Shown here: positions 1 to 7,081 of the stretch, in pieces
Numbering within the stretch: the first letter of the stretch is position 1
Layout: each line of letters opens with the position of its first letter
Source of the DNA: Streptococcus mitis
Lineage (GTDB): Bacteria; Bacillota; Bacilli; Lactobacillales; Streptococcaceae
Assembly: GCF_000722765.2 (NCBI RefSeq)
Contig: NZ_CP028415.1
Location: forward strand, 1,122,501 to 1,186,500
Direction of reading: 5' to 3'
Length of the DNA stretch: 64,000 bases
The notes under the pieces: model-generated
The model's input: the letters and a program-made list of their open reading frames with translations, nothing else
Databases searched by the model: none
What the model was told of the DNA's origin: nothing
Program-made: the position numbers and the translations under genes

Positions 1-644
1 ATATAATTAACAATCACAGCCAAGCCCAATAGACCTGCTCCATAAATAGCAATACCTTTGGCAATTTTATCGAGTAAGGTAGGTGCCTTAATTTCTCCAT
101 ACATTAGATTTTTCAAACCTTTAAGTTCTATCCTAAACATCCAATAAATTAAGGCTAAAAGAAGACAAACAAGAATAAAAATTTCTAATATTGTTAGAAA
201 TGGTAATGCTAAACCAATAGCAGCAAGGTCGAACTCTATAACAAACCAAATCAAAAACGTTATAACATGAAAATGAGTCCTATATGGAAGAATAAAAAAT
301 GGTTTGAAAAATTTACCAATTATAACTAAGAGAAGCCATATAAATAACCCGATTATATAAACATGAGCCGTTAAAAAATTATGATTAGAAATGGGAAAGA
401 CTAAATCTTTTGGATCACTAGTATAAAGCATTGTTGAAAAAACTAATAATAAAAAGTTGAAGCCAATCGGGAAAATGAGTGTCAATATACCATATAAAAG
501 GGCGTTTTTTAAATAATCAAATACATTCCTTGGAGGTTTGGACACTTTTTTATCTTGTTCCTTCAATTGATACTGTAAAAAACCATCATCTAATAAATTC
601 AAACTCTCTTCAAAACTTGCTTTAAAAATTGATTTCTTCCTCAT
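1..644 (-). CDS. Unrecognised multi-pass membrane protein, 3' end outside window
   Basis: An open frame starts at an ATG at 644 (reads MRKKSIFKASFEES) and runs off the left edge of the window after about 214 codons, so the C-terminus is missing. The first 45 residues are charged and probably cytosolic. About four or five hydrophobic segments follow, for example around GILTLIFPIGFNFLLLVF and AHVYIIGLFIWLLLVII. I do not recognise a family and see no catalytic motif. A weak ribosome site (GGGTG) lies before the start and a TATAAT box lies at 789-794. Moderately sure it is a real gene because the frame is long, uninterrupted and has a membrane-protein composition. Confidence 0.7.
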   Translation of the reverse strand, partial: MRKKSIFKASFEESLNLLDDGFLQYQLKEQDKKVSKPPRNVFDYLKNALLYGILTLIFPIGFNFLLLVFSTMLYTSDPKDLVFPISNHNFLTAHVYIIGLFIWLLLVIIGKFFKPFFILPYRTHFHVITFLIWFVIEFDLAAIGLALPFLTILEIFILVCLLLALIYWMFRIELKGLKNLMYGEIKAPTLLDKIAKGIAIYGAGLLGLAVIVNY

Positions 645-788
645 ACTTTTCACCCAAATCCTATTTTAATAACTCCTTGTGTTTTTTTAAATATTTTTTC
701 CTTACCAGAAATCTAGATCCTAATACTCAATCTAACCCCATAATAAGGAGAGAAATTCCCTTCCAAATAAGTACTTATACTTTCTCCT

Positions 789-794
789 ATTATA
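789..794 (-). promoter_or_regulatory. Candidate -10 box for the membrane protein gene
   Basis: On the minus strand this reads TATAAT and is preceded by TG one base away (TGGTATAAT), an extended -10 box. No clear -35 hexamer is visible. It would give a leader of roughly 140 nt before the ATG at 644. Confidence 0.45.
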
Positions 795-837
795 CCACAC
801 CTCTATTTTCATCTGAAATGGTTTCCATTTTAGGACA

Positions 838-868
838 AGAAAAAACACTGATCATTCAGTGCTTTTTG
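838..868 (-). terminator. Intrinsic terminator after tRNA-Arg
   Basis: On the minus strand the arms CACTGA and TCAGTG enclose a four-base loop and are followed by a run of six T. It ends the rplS/tRNA-Arg transcription direction. Confidence 0.7.
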
Positions 869-878
869 ATTGATTTAC

Positions 879-950
879 TGCCCCCTGCAGGAATCGAACC
901 TGCAACTACTCCTTAGGAGGGAGTTGTTATATCCATTGAACTAAGGGAGC
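879..950 (-). tRNA. tRNA-Arg (anticodon CCU)
   Basis: On the minus strand a 72-nt cloverleaf can be folded. The acceptor arms are GCTCCCT and AGGGGGC with discriminator A at 879. The anticodon stem CTCCC/GGAG region carries the loop with CCT. The T arm is GCAGG-TTCGATT-CCTGC. CCU reads the rare arginine codon AGG. The CCA end is not encoded. It lies just downstream of rplS in the same direction. Confidence 0.93.
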
Positions 951-955
951 TAGAG

Positions 956-988
956 AAAAACTCTGCTGAAAAAGCAGAGTTTTTTAGT
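956..988 (-). terminator. Terminator of rplS
   Basis: The arms AACTCTGCT and AGCAGAGTT enclose a short A-rich loop. T runs lie on both sides, so it could work in both directions. It sits between the rplS stop and tRNA-Arg, so the tRNA may be transcribed by read-through or from its own promoter. Confidence 0.75.
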
Positions 989-992
989 CGAA

Positions 993-1340
993 TTAACGAC
1001 GGATTTCTTTGATACGAGCTGCTTTACCTTGAAGAGCACGCAAGTAGTACAATTTCGCACGACGTACTTTACCGTAACGAACAACTTCGATTTTTTCAAC
1101 ACGTGGAGTGTGGATTGGGAAGATACGCTCAACACCTACACCGTTAGAGATTTTACGAACTGTGTAGTTTTCTGAGATGCCAGCACCTTTACGTGCGATA
1201 ACAACACCTTCAAAAATCTGGATACGTTCACGGTTACCTTCGACAACTTTCGCGTGTACACGAACAGTGTCACCAGGACGGAATGATGGGATATCTGTAC
1301 GAAGTTGACCTTCAGTCAAGCTTTGGATTAATGGATTCAT
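993..1340 (-). CDS. rplS: 50S ribosomal protein L19
   Basis: The product of 115 residues is full length for L19, a 50S protein at the subunit interface next to L14. It begins [14 protein letters not shown] and contains the conserved run [20 protein letters not shown] followed by the [13 protein letters not shown] segment typical of the family. It ends with a basic tail. A structured leader at 1361-1430 lies just upstream and suggests autogenous control. A terminator follows the gene. Identification is secure from the sequence alone. Confidence 0.97.
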
Positions 1341-1360
1341 TTTATTCTCCTATCTTTGTC

Positions 1361-1430
1361 AATCTTGAGGAACCTTCCTCAGCGGATAAACTGTATTTTT
1401 GTGCGTCCATTACACACAAGATACAGTTTA
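1361..1430 (-). ncRNA. L19 leader-like cis-regulatory RNA
   Basis: On the minus strand a long hairpin comes first, with outer arms TAAACTGTAT/ATACAGTTTA and an inner TTGTG/CACAA stem (1387-1430). A small stem GAGGA/TCCTC follows at 1367-1380. Then come the ribosome site and ATG of rplS. Ribosomal-protein leaders in front of L19 are known in low-GC Gram-positives. The match to that family is from memory of its layout, not a covariance search. Confidence 0.6.
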
Positions 1431-1458
1431 CCAAATTTCCACAAAAAAGTAAAGAAAT

Positions 1459-1788
1459 TTATAGCAGAATTCCTAAAAAAATCGCAATAAAACCACCTAG
1501 ATAGGTCAAAGTCAGGTAAACGTAAAAAACCTTCTTATCGCTTAACAGTCTTTGAAGTTCGTCATTCAAGGTCGAAAAAGTTGTCAAACCTCCACAAAAT
1601 CCTGTTGCTAAAATAGCATAGACTTCCTTAGACTCCACATGGTTGTAGAGCAAGCCAATCAAAAAACAACCCAAAAGATTGGCTATTAGCGTTCCGAGTG
1701 GCAATTTAGATGCTTGATTATAGCGGGAAAAGAAATAGCGAACTAAAGCTCCGAAACCACAAGCAATTGCAAGATAGACGATTACCAT
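1459..1788 (-). CDS. crcB: Fluoride channel FluC/CrcB, second subunit
   Basis: This 109-residue protein has four hydrophobic helices and the family signature GFCGGLTTFST near residue 63. FluC proteins are dual-topology dimeric channels that export fluoride. Where two genes occur side by side they are usually thought to form antiparallel hetero-dimers. It begins MVIVYLAIACGFGALVRYFF, with the GALVRY motif of helix 1. It overlaps the upstream crcB copy by 7 nt, so the two are translationally coupled. Confidence 0.93.
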   Translation of the reverse strand: MVIVYLAIACGFGALVRYFFSRYNQASKLPLGTLIANLLGCFLIGLLYNHVESKEVYAILATGFCGGLTTFSTLNDELQRLLSDKKVFYVYLTLTYLGGFIAIFLGILL

Positions 1789-2156
1789 TTCTTCCTCCCT
1801 AAATAGTAAGCTAAAAGCAGTCCTCCACCGATGCTCAAAAGCAAATACAGGACTAAACTAAGATAACGCCCTGTATCCAGTAGTTTCACAGCATCAAGTA
1901 TGAGACTAGAAAAGGTTGTCAAACCACCACAAAAACCCGTCCCTAGTGCTAAAATAAGGCCTTTACTGCTTCCCTTATAGAGCAGATAGCCCTTGACAAG
2001 ATAAACCAGGCAGAAAATTCCCAGATAGTTGACAAAGAGAGTTCCCCAAGGAAAGTCTGGACTGGCTGGTAACCAAGTGGAAACTAGGTAGCGAACGAGT
2101 CCACCCAACATAGCAGCTAGAAAAATCCCTAGCGGATAAAATTGTTCTTTTTTCAT
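1782..2156 (-). CDS. crcB: Fluoride channel FluC/CrcB, first subunit
   Basis: This 124-residue homologue of the next gene has the GGLVRYLVSTW helix-1 motif and the GFCGGLTTFSS signature. It has four predicted membrane helices and a basic C-terminus (GRKKW). Its start overlaps the stop of the chorismate mutase gene by 4 nt and its end overlaps the second crcB. The three genes therefore form one tightly packed operon. No fluoride riboswitch was seen upstream. Confidence 0.93.
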   Translation of the reverse strand: MKKEQFYPLGIFLAAMLGGLVRYLVSTWLPASPDFPWGTLFVNYLGIFCLVYLVKGYLLYKGSSKGLILALGTGFCGGLTTFSSLILDAVKLLDTGRYLSLVLYLLLSIGGGLLLAYYLGRKKW

Positions 2157-2419
2157 TTGATGTTTTGATCCTGATAATCACGCGAACGTTTGAGTATGTC
2201 AGAAAAAGTCGCGACAATAGTCTCCTGATAACGTTGCTCCTCTACACGATTTCTGACCTTTTCAAAAATAACTTCTTCTCTCTTGGTATCTAAAATTGGT
2301 TTACCCGAAGCTTTCTTATAGGCAACTACACCCTCAACTAAGTGCATTCGAGCTTCTAGAAGTTTAACAATTTGATCGTCGATTTGATCAATTTCTTGAC
2401 GAATAATATCTAAATCCAT
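2153..2419 (-). CDS. Chorismate mutase, AroQ class
   Basis: This 88-residue all-helical protein begins MDLDIIRQEIDQIDDQIVKL, the typical AroQ helix 1 with the conserved Arg and the DxxIxxLL pattern. It continues with a K-rich helix (VAYKKASGKPILDTKREE) that carries the catalytic lysine and arginine positions. It converts chorismate to prephenate for Phe/Tyr synthesis. It is a stand-alone mutase with no fused dehydratase. It is first in an operon with the two fluoride-channel genes. Confidence 0.88.
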   Translation of the reverse strand: MDLDIIRQEIDQIDDQIVKLLEARMHLVEGVVAYKKASGKPILDTKREEVIFEKVRNRVEEQRYQETIVATFSDILKRSRDYQDQNIK

Positions 2420-2534
2420 ACAGTCTCCTCCTTTATTTGAATTATTGTATCAAAAAGCCACCAAATAGGCTAGTAAAATCCCAACTCACGATAAGAAAAA
2501 TGCACTGATTGATTGTATCAGCGCACGTTTATGC

Positions 2535-2978
2535 TTATCCTACTTTAGCAGCCAATTCTTCTGCGAATTGTTCTAAGCGTTCAATATCTTCTTCCTCAGC
2601 AGAAAGATCAACTTTAACACACTCTGAACCTTTTTCTGCTCCTGTCGCTACAAAAACGCGATCAAAGTCATCAACAGCCTTACAAAATTCATCGTAGAAG
2701 GTATCTCCTGAGCCGACCACTCCGTAGATTTTACCATTCAAATTGAGATCGGCTAGGTCTTCGTAGAAGTCCATCATCTCATCTGGCAATTCTCCATCAC
2801 CATAGGTATAGGTCGCAACGATAGCGATGTCTGCTTCCAAGAAGTCTGAAGCGTCAACAGTTGTACATTCATCAACATCGACATCCAAGCCCAAGTCACG
2901 TAATTTATCTGCTACAATATCTGCAATTTCTTCGGTATTACCGGTCATACTGGCAAATACAATTTTTGCTAATGCCAT
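2535..2978 (-). CDS. Flavodoxin
   Basis: The protein has 147 residues and begins MALAKIVFASMTGNTEEIAD. SMTGNTEE is the FMN phosphate-binding loop near residue 10. TYTYGDGELPDEM near residue 57 and GSGDTFYDEFC near residue 90 form the loops around the isoalloxazine ring. The protein is strongly acidic, as expected for a small electron carrier. It is transcribed separately from the chorismate mutase operon, with about 115 nt between them. Confidence 0.93.
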   Translation of the reverse strand: MALAKIVFASMTGNTEEIADIVADKLRDLGLDVDVDECTTVDASDFLEADIAIVATYTYGDGELPDEMMDFYEDLADLNLNGKIYGVVGSGDTFYDEFCKAVDDFDRVFVATGAEKGSECVKVDLSAEEEDIERLEQFAEELAAKVG

Positions 2979-3046
2979 ATCGTCCTCCTCAATTTATCTT
3001 TCTCCATTATATCACATCTTTTTCATTTTAAAAATAAAAATTCTTG

Positions 3047-3055
3047 TGCTACAAT
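3047..3055 (+). promoter_or_regulatory. Candidate extended -10 promoter for pde2
   Basis: The sequence TGCTACAAT is an extended -10 box 27 nt before the ATG of pde2. The upstream region is AT-rich and lacks a clear -35 hexamer. Confidence 0.45.
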
Positions 3056-3081
3056 GAAATGAGAAAGAATTGAGGTTATTT

Positions 3082-4017
3082 ATGGACATTTGCCATCAAA
3101 TTTTAGAAAAAATTAAAGAATACGACACGATTATCATTCATCGTCATATGAAACCAGACCCTGATGCCTTGGGAAGTCAAGTGGGCTTGAAAGCTCTTCT
3201 CAAACATCATTTCCCAGAAAAAACCATCAAAGCCGTAGGTTATGATGAACCAACTCTTACTTGGATGGCGGAAATGGATCTTGTTGAAGATAGTGCCTAC
3301 CAAGGTGCCCTTGTTATCGTCTGTGATACGGCCAATACTGCTCGTATCGATGATAAGCGCTATCGTCAAGGTGATTTTCTCATTAAGATTGACCACCATC
3401 CAAATGATGATGTATATGGTGACCTATCTTGGGTGGATACTAGTTCAAGCAGCGCTAGTGAGATGATTACCCTCTTTGCCCAAACAACCCAACTGGCCTT
3501 GTCAGATCGAGCTGCTGAATTGCTCTTTGCAGGAATTGTCGGTGATACAGGTCGCTTCCTTTATCCTTCTACGACTGCACGGACTCTTCACCTTGCTGCT
3601 TATTTGAGAGAACATAACTTTGACTTTGCGGCTCTCACTCGCAAAATGGACACTATGAGTTACAAAATTGCTAAACTTCAAGGCTACATCTACGACCATC
3701 TGGAAGTGGATGAAAATGGTGCTGCTCGCGTTATCCTGAGTCAGGAAATCTTAAAACGATTCAATGTTACCGATGCTGAAACTGCGGCTATTGTAGGAGC
3801 TCCTGGACGTATTGACAGTGTAAGTCTCTGGGGAATTTTTGTAGAACAGGCTGATGGCCACTACCGTGTTCGCTTACGCAGTAAAATCCATCCTATCAAT
3901 GAAATTGCCAAGGAACATGATGGTGGAGGTCACCCTCTAGCAAGTGGTGCTAATTCCTACAGTCTAGAAGAAAACGAAATCATCTATCAAAAGTTAAAAA
4001 ACTTGCTTAAAAACTGA
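3082..4017 (+). CDS. pde2: DHH/DHHA1 phosphodiesterase Pde2 (pApA hydrolase)
   Basis: The protein has 311 residues from the ATG at 3082, chosen because TTGAGG 6 nt upstream is a good ribosome site; an upstream TTG in frame lies inside that site. The DHH domain shows HRHMKPDPDALGSQ (residues about 20-33), a central DTANTAR and the DHHP motif. The C-terminal DHHA1 domain ends with GGGHPLASGA. Pneumococcal Pde2 of this family degrades pApA to AMP in c-di-AMP turnover. Assignment to Pde2 rests on architecture and neighbours (flavodoxin, rpmE2). A general NrnA-like nanoRNase role cannot be excluded. Confidence 0.85.
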   Translation: MDICHQILEKIKEYDTIIIHRHMKPDPDALGSQVGLKALLKHHFPEKTIKAVGYDEPTLTWMAEMDLVEDSAYQGALVIVCDTANTARIDDKRYRQGDFLIKIDHHPNDDVYGDLSWVDTSSSSASEMITLFAQTTQLALSDRAAELLFAGIVGDTGRFLYPSTTARTLHLAAYLREHNFDFAALTRKMDTMSYKIAKLQGYIYDHLEVDENGAARVILSQEILKRFNVTDAETAAIVGAPGRIDSVSLWGIFVEQADGHYRVRLRSKIHPINEIAKEHDGGGHPLASGANSYSLEENEIIYQKLKNLLKN

Positions 4018-4112
4018 TAAAATACTTGCCAAACTTTTCAGAATCTGATAGACTAGTATGGTAACAATCTATGGCTCGCAAAGAGACCATGGCAGAAAGG
4101 AAATATTGCAAA

Positions 4113-4355
4113 ATGAAAAAAGATATCCATCCAGAATATCGCCCAGTTGTCTTCATGGACACAACTACTGGTTACCAATTCCTTAGCGGTTCAACAAAAC
4201 GCTCTAACGAAACAGTTGAGTTCGAAGGCGAAACTTACCCATTGATCCGTGTAGAAATTTCATCAGACTCACACCCATTCTACACTGGACGTCAAAAGTT
4301 CACTCAAGCAGATGGACGCGTGGATCGTTTCAACAAAAAATACGGTCTCAAATAA
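4113..4355 (+). CDS. rpmE2: 50S ribosomal protein L31 type B
   Basis: The protein has 80 residues from [17 protein letters not shown], a full-length type B L31. It lacks the CxxC zinc motif of type A, as expected for this paralogue, and ends with FNKKYGLK. A longer in-frame opening starts at 4071, but the family start and the AGAAAGGA ribosome site at about 4094-4101 support 4113. It follows pde2 with about 95 nt between the genes and ends in a terminator. Confidence 0.95.
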
Positions 4356-4360
4356 TGATA

Positions 4361-4389
4361 AAAAGAACAGTTTCAGCTGTTCTTTTTTT
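4361..4389 (+). terminator. Terminator of rpmE2
   Basis: The arms AAAGAACAG and CTGTTCTTT have a short loop and are followed by a T run. The symmetry and the A run on the other side would allow bidirectional function. Confidence 0.8.
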
Positions 4390-4467
4390 CTTCTTTTTAT
4401 GAACCAATCACTACTACTTTCTATTTGTCAACCATCACGCTGACACTATAATTGATTTCAAACTGGG

Positions 4468-5802
4468 TTAAAAAATATCGAAAAGTAGCTTGATATTGAG
4501 AATGGTCAAGATGATTGAAACTACGTAACCTAGGATTGTGTTCCACTTGGCATTGGTAAATTCTCCCATCACTGACTTCTTAGAAGTCAGATAAATTAAG
4601 GGAAAAATTGAGAATGGAAGAGCGATTGAAAGAAAGACCTGTGAATAGACCAATAACTGATCTAAGGTCTTTTCTTGATGTCCAAACAAGACAGCGACTA
4701 TCATCACAGGGAGCAAGGCAAAAATTCGTGTACCGATACGAATAATCCACTGAGGTAATCTCATATGCAAGAATCCTTCCATGACAATCTGACCTGTCAA
4801 GGTGCCTGTAATGGTCGAATTTTGACCACTTGCTAAAAGTGCCAAAGCAAACAAAGTGGAGAGGCTTGAACTGGCTATAGCTCCTGCTATTGTCGAATCC
4901 TGTAAAGCATTGTACATTTGGGAAAAAGCTGAAATCTCAGATGCATGACCAAAAAAGAGAGATGCTCCTAAAATGAGAAGCAAGGAATTGACAATAAAGG
5001 CTAGAGACAACTGAAGATTTGAATCCCAGGTCATAAAGCGAACAGCTTTTCGGACATCCTTCTTATCTTTGTAATTGATTTTCCTTGTTTGAGATAGAGA
5101 GGAATGGAGATAAAGATTATGAGGCATAACTGTCGCTCCCACAATCCCTAAAGCTAAGGTCAATTGACTCTCATGTCCAGGAGCAGGACTTTCAAATAAA
5201 GTCGAAGTCGGTAAATAGCCACCAAAAATCCCCTGCATACTTGGATTGGATAAAGCCACCAGATAAGAAAAGATACATAATATGGTTAAGATAAGTGTCG
5301 TCACAATAGCTTCAATCTTCTTGAAACCAAATTTCATCAATAAAAGCAAAAGAAATACATCTAAAACGGTTAAAAGGATGGCTACCATAATCGGTATGTG
5401 AAATAAAAGATTTAAGGCAATCGCTGATCCTAAAACTTCAGCCAAATCTGTCGCCATTAGAGCTAATTCTACAATTACCCATAGACTATAGCGGAGCCAC
5501 TTGGGGGCATGATAGGCTGTTGCCTGCGCTAGATCCATCCTAGTCACCATACCGAGCTTTCCAGACATCTGTTGTAACTGCATGGCAATGATTGATGAAA
5601 TCAAAATAACAAATAAAAGACTATACTTATAGGAAGCACCTCCAACCACACTGGTAATCCAGTTTCCAGGATCCATATAGCCAACTGCTACAAGAGCTCC
5701 GGGGCCCAAGAATACTTTTAGATTTTGCCAAAAATGATTGTTATTGGGAGTATCAATAGACTGATTAATCTCAGAAAGTGAGACCTTTTCATAAGAAGAC
5801 AT
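4468..5802 (-). CDS. mntH: Nramp-family Mn2+/H+ symporter
   Basis: The 444-residue membrane protein has about 11 helices. The metal-binding helix 1 motif is GYMDPGNW (residues about 42-49) and the helix 6 motif is VMPHNLYLHSS. Both are diagnostic for Nramp transporters and retain the Asp, Asn and Met ligands used for Mn2+. It imports Mn2+, and possibly Fe2+, with protons. The gene is monocistronic. A possible MntR/ScaR-type operator lies upstream at 5926-5939. It is not a core pneumococcal gene as far as I recall, so it may be variably present. Confidence 0.93.
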   Translation of the reverse strand: MSSYEKVSLSEINQSIDTPNNNHFWQNLKVFLGPGALVAVGYMDPGNWITSVVGGASYKYSLLFVILISSIIAMQLQQMSGKLGMVTRMDLAQATAYHAPKWLRYSLWVIVELALMATDLAEVLGSAIALNLLFHIPIMVAILLTVLDVFLLLLLMKFGFKKIEAIVTTLILTILCIFSYLVALSNPSMQGIFGGYLPTSTLFESPAPGHESQLTLALGIVGATVMPHNLYLHSSLSQTRKINYKDKKDVRKAVRFMTWDSNLQLSLAFIVNSLLLILGASLFFGHASEISAFSQMYNALQDSTIAGAIASSSLSTLFALALLASGQNSTITGTLTGQIVMEGFLHMRLPQWIIRIGTRIFALLPVMIVAVLFGHQEKTLDQLLVYSQVFLSIALPFSIFPLIYLTSKKSVMGEFTNAKWNTILGYVVSIILTILNIKLLFDIF

Positions 5803-6125
5803 ACATAGCTACCTCTTTCTAATCTTCTCTTTTGATATGATGTTGAAAAATAGATTTTAAAATGGTTCCTAACTTTCTCAACTCACTCTTATTATATCAT
5901 AAAAATGCCACAAAGTCTTTAAAAATTAGGTGAACTTAAAATAATTATTAACACTGGTTAATTTTTTAATACTCAATAAATCAAACTTCTAACTTTACTT
6001 TCTAATCTTGTCTTTGCCTATTTTATTAATGGAGTTTTGAAAATATAATGAAAATAATTTCCTATTTTCAATTTATTCTTATTATATCACATTTTGAAAT
6101 GATTCTTAAGGAAAGCATGATAGTT
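5803..6125 (-). promoter_or_regulatory. mntH upstream region with promoter and possible metalloregulator site
   Basis: This 323-nt stretch has no gene. A minus-strand TATAAT lies at about 5890-5895. Just upstream, at 5926-5939, is TTAGGTGAACTTAA, a 14-bp palindrome with one mismatch; DtxR-type manganese regulators of Firmicutes bind similar TTAGGTTAACCTAA-like sequences. A second minus-strand TATAAT-like box lies near 6080. The operator call is inference from motif resemblance. Confidence 0.4.
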
Positions 6126-6184
6126 AAAAAAAACTTTGCACTCTCGATAGCTACACAATGGTTTCTAGAGTACAAAGTTTTTTA
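6126..6184 (-). terminator. Terminator of the efe-tat operon
   Basis: The arms AAACTTTGCACTCT and AGAGTACAAAGTTT (one mismatch) enclose a 22-nt loop. A run of T follows on the minus strand, directly after the tatA stop. Confidence 0.75.
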
Positions 6185-6195
6185 TTAGATAAGTC

Positions 6196-6366
6196 TTACT
6201 CTTCCTTATCTTGACTTTCAGTTCCTTTAACTGCTTTTTTAAATTCAGATAGCATTTTACCGATTGACTCGCCTAGTTCAGGCAATCGTTTTGGTCCAAA
6301 AATCAAGAGAGCTCCTAAAACGATGATAATCAATCCCGGTGCTCCGATATCACGTAAGATTCCCAT
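6196..6366 (-). CDS. tatA: Twin-arginine translocase subunit TatA
   Basis: This small protein of 56 residues begins MGILRDIGAPGLIIIVLGAL. It has one N-terminal membrane helix, then the FGPKRLPELGESIGK hinge and amphipathic helix, which is the TatA hallmark. A short acidic tail (SQDKEE) ends the protein. It forms the pore-like oligomer that passes folded proteins across the membrane. Its start overlaps the tatC end by 17 nt, so the two are coupled. No TatB is encoded, as usual for minimal Gram-positive TatAC systems. Confidence 0.93.
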   Translation of the reverse strand: MGILRDIGAPGLIIIVLGALLIFGPKRLPELGESIGKMLSEFKKAVKGTESQDKEE

Positions 6367-7081
6367 TTTTCTCTCCTTTCTGCTTTCGTTTCATAATGTA
6401 TTTGCTGATGGCAATACTTAATTCATAGAGTAATATCAAGGGGGCAGTCATTGCCAAATCACTAACAAAGTCAGCTGGTGTCAAGATGACTGCGAGTACC
6501 AATAAGATAAAATAAGCATATCGGCGATAAGCAATCAATAATTCTGGCCCAATGAGTCCAATCGACGTCAAAAAGGCAATGATAACCGGCAATTCAAAAA
6601 TCAGAGCCAAGGGCAAGGTCGTTTGAAAAACAAAGGACAGATAATTTTGAGCGGTTAACTGCGTCTCAAATAGTCCTTCTCCTAGCCCTAATAAAACCTG
6701 AAGTAAGGCTGGTGTTACAAAGTAAAAACCAAAAGCCAGTCCAACTAGAAAACAAAGGAAACTAGCTGGAATATAGGCAAAGACAGCTCTAACTTCTTCT
6801 TTCTTTAAACCAGGTTTAATGAAAGACCAAATATGATACACCGTGTAAGGTAGGGTGATAGTAAAGGCCATCAGACTAGCTAAGCGTATGTAAATCCATA
6901 AAATATCATTTGGCCCTAAAACAATCAACTTTTGCTGAAACGATTGGGTCACATACTGGTAAATCTGGTCTGCAAAAAGCAGAGAGACACAGAATACCAA
7001 AAAGAAACAAATGACCACTGCCAATAATCTCTTTCTAAATTCTACCAGATGTTCAACGATTGTCAATTCTTTTCTATCCAT
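6350..7081 (-). CDS. tatC: Twin-arginine translocase subunit TatC
   Basis: The protein has 243 residues and six predicted helices. It begins MDRKELTIVEHLVEFRKRLL, the conserved TatC N-terminus (HLxELRxRL type) that recognises the RR signal peptide. A further family segment reads LPYTVYHIWSFIKPGL near residue 80. It starts directly after the efeU stop and overlaps tatA. The operon also encodes EfeB with an RR signal, so this TatAC pair is probably dedicated to that one substrate. Confidence 0.94.
   Translation of the reverse strand: MDRKELTIVEHLVEFRKRLLAVVICFFLVFCVSLLFADQIYQYVTQSFQQKLIVLGPNDILWIYIRLASLMAFTITLPYTVYHIWSFIKPGLKKEEVRAVFAYIPASFLCFLVGLAFGFYFVTPALLQVLLGLGEGLFETQLTAQNYLSFVFQTTLPLALIFELPVIIAFLTSIGLIGPELLIAYRRYAYFILLVLAVILTPADFVSDLAMTAPLILLYELSIAISKYIMKRKQKGEKNGNLT

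Noticed and set aside
629..916. Plus-strand frame across the tRNA-Arg gene
   Set aside because: It overlaps a clear tRNA and a terminator on the other strand and has no ribosome site or protein-like pattern.
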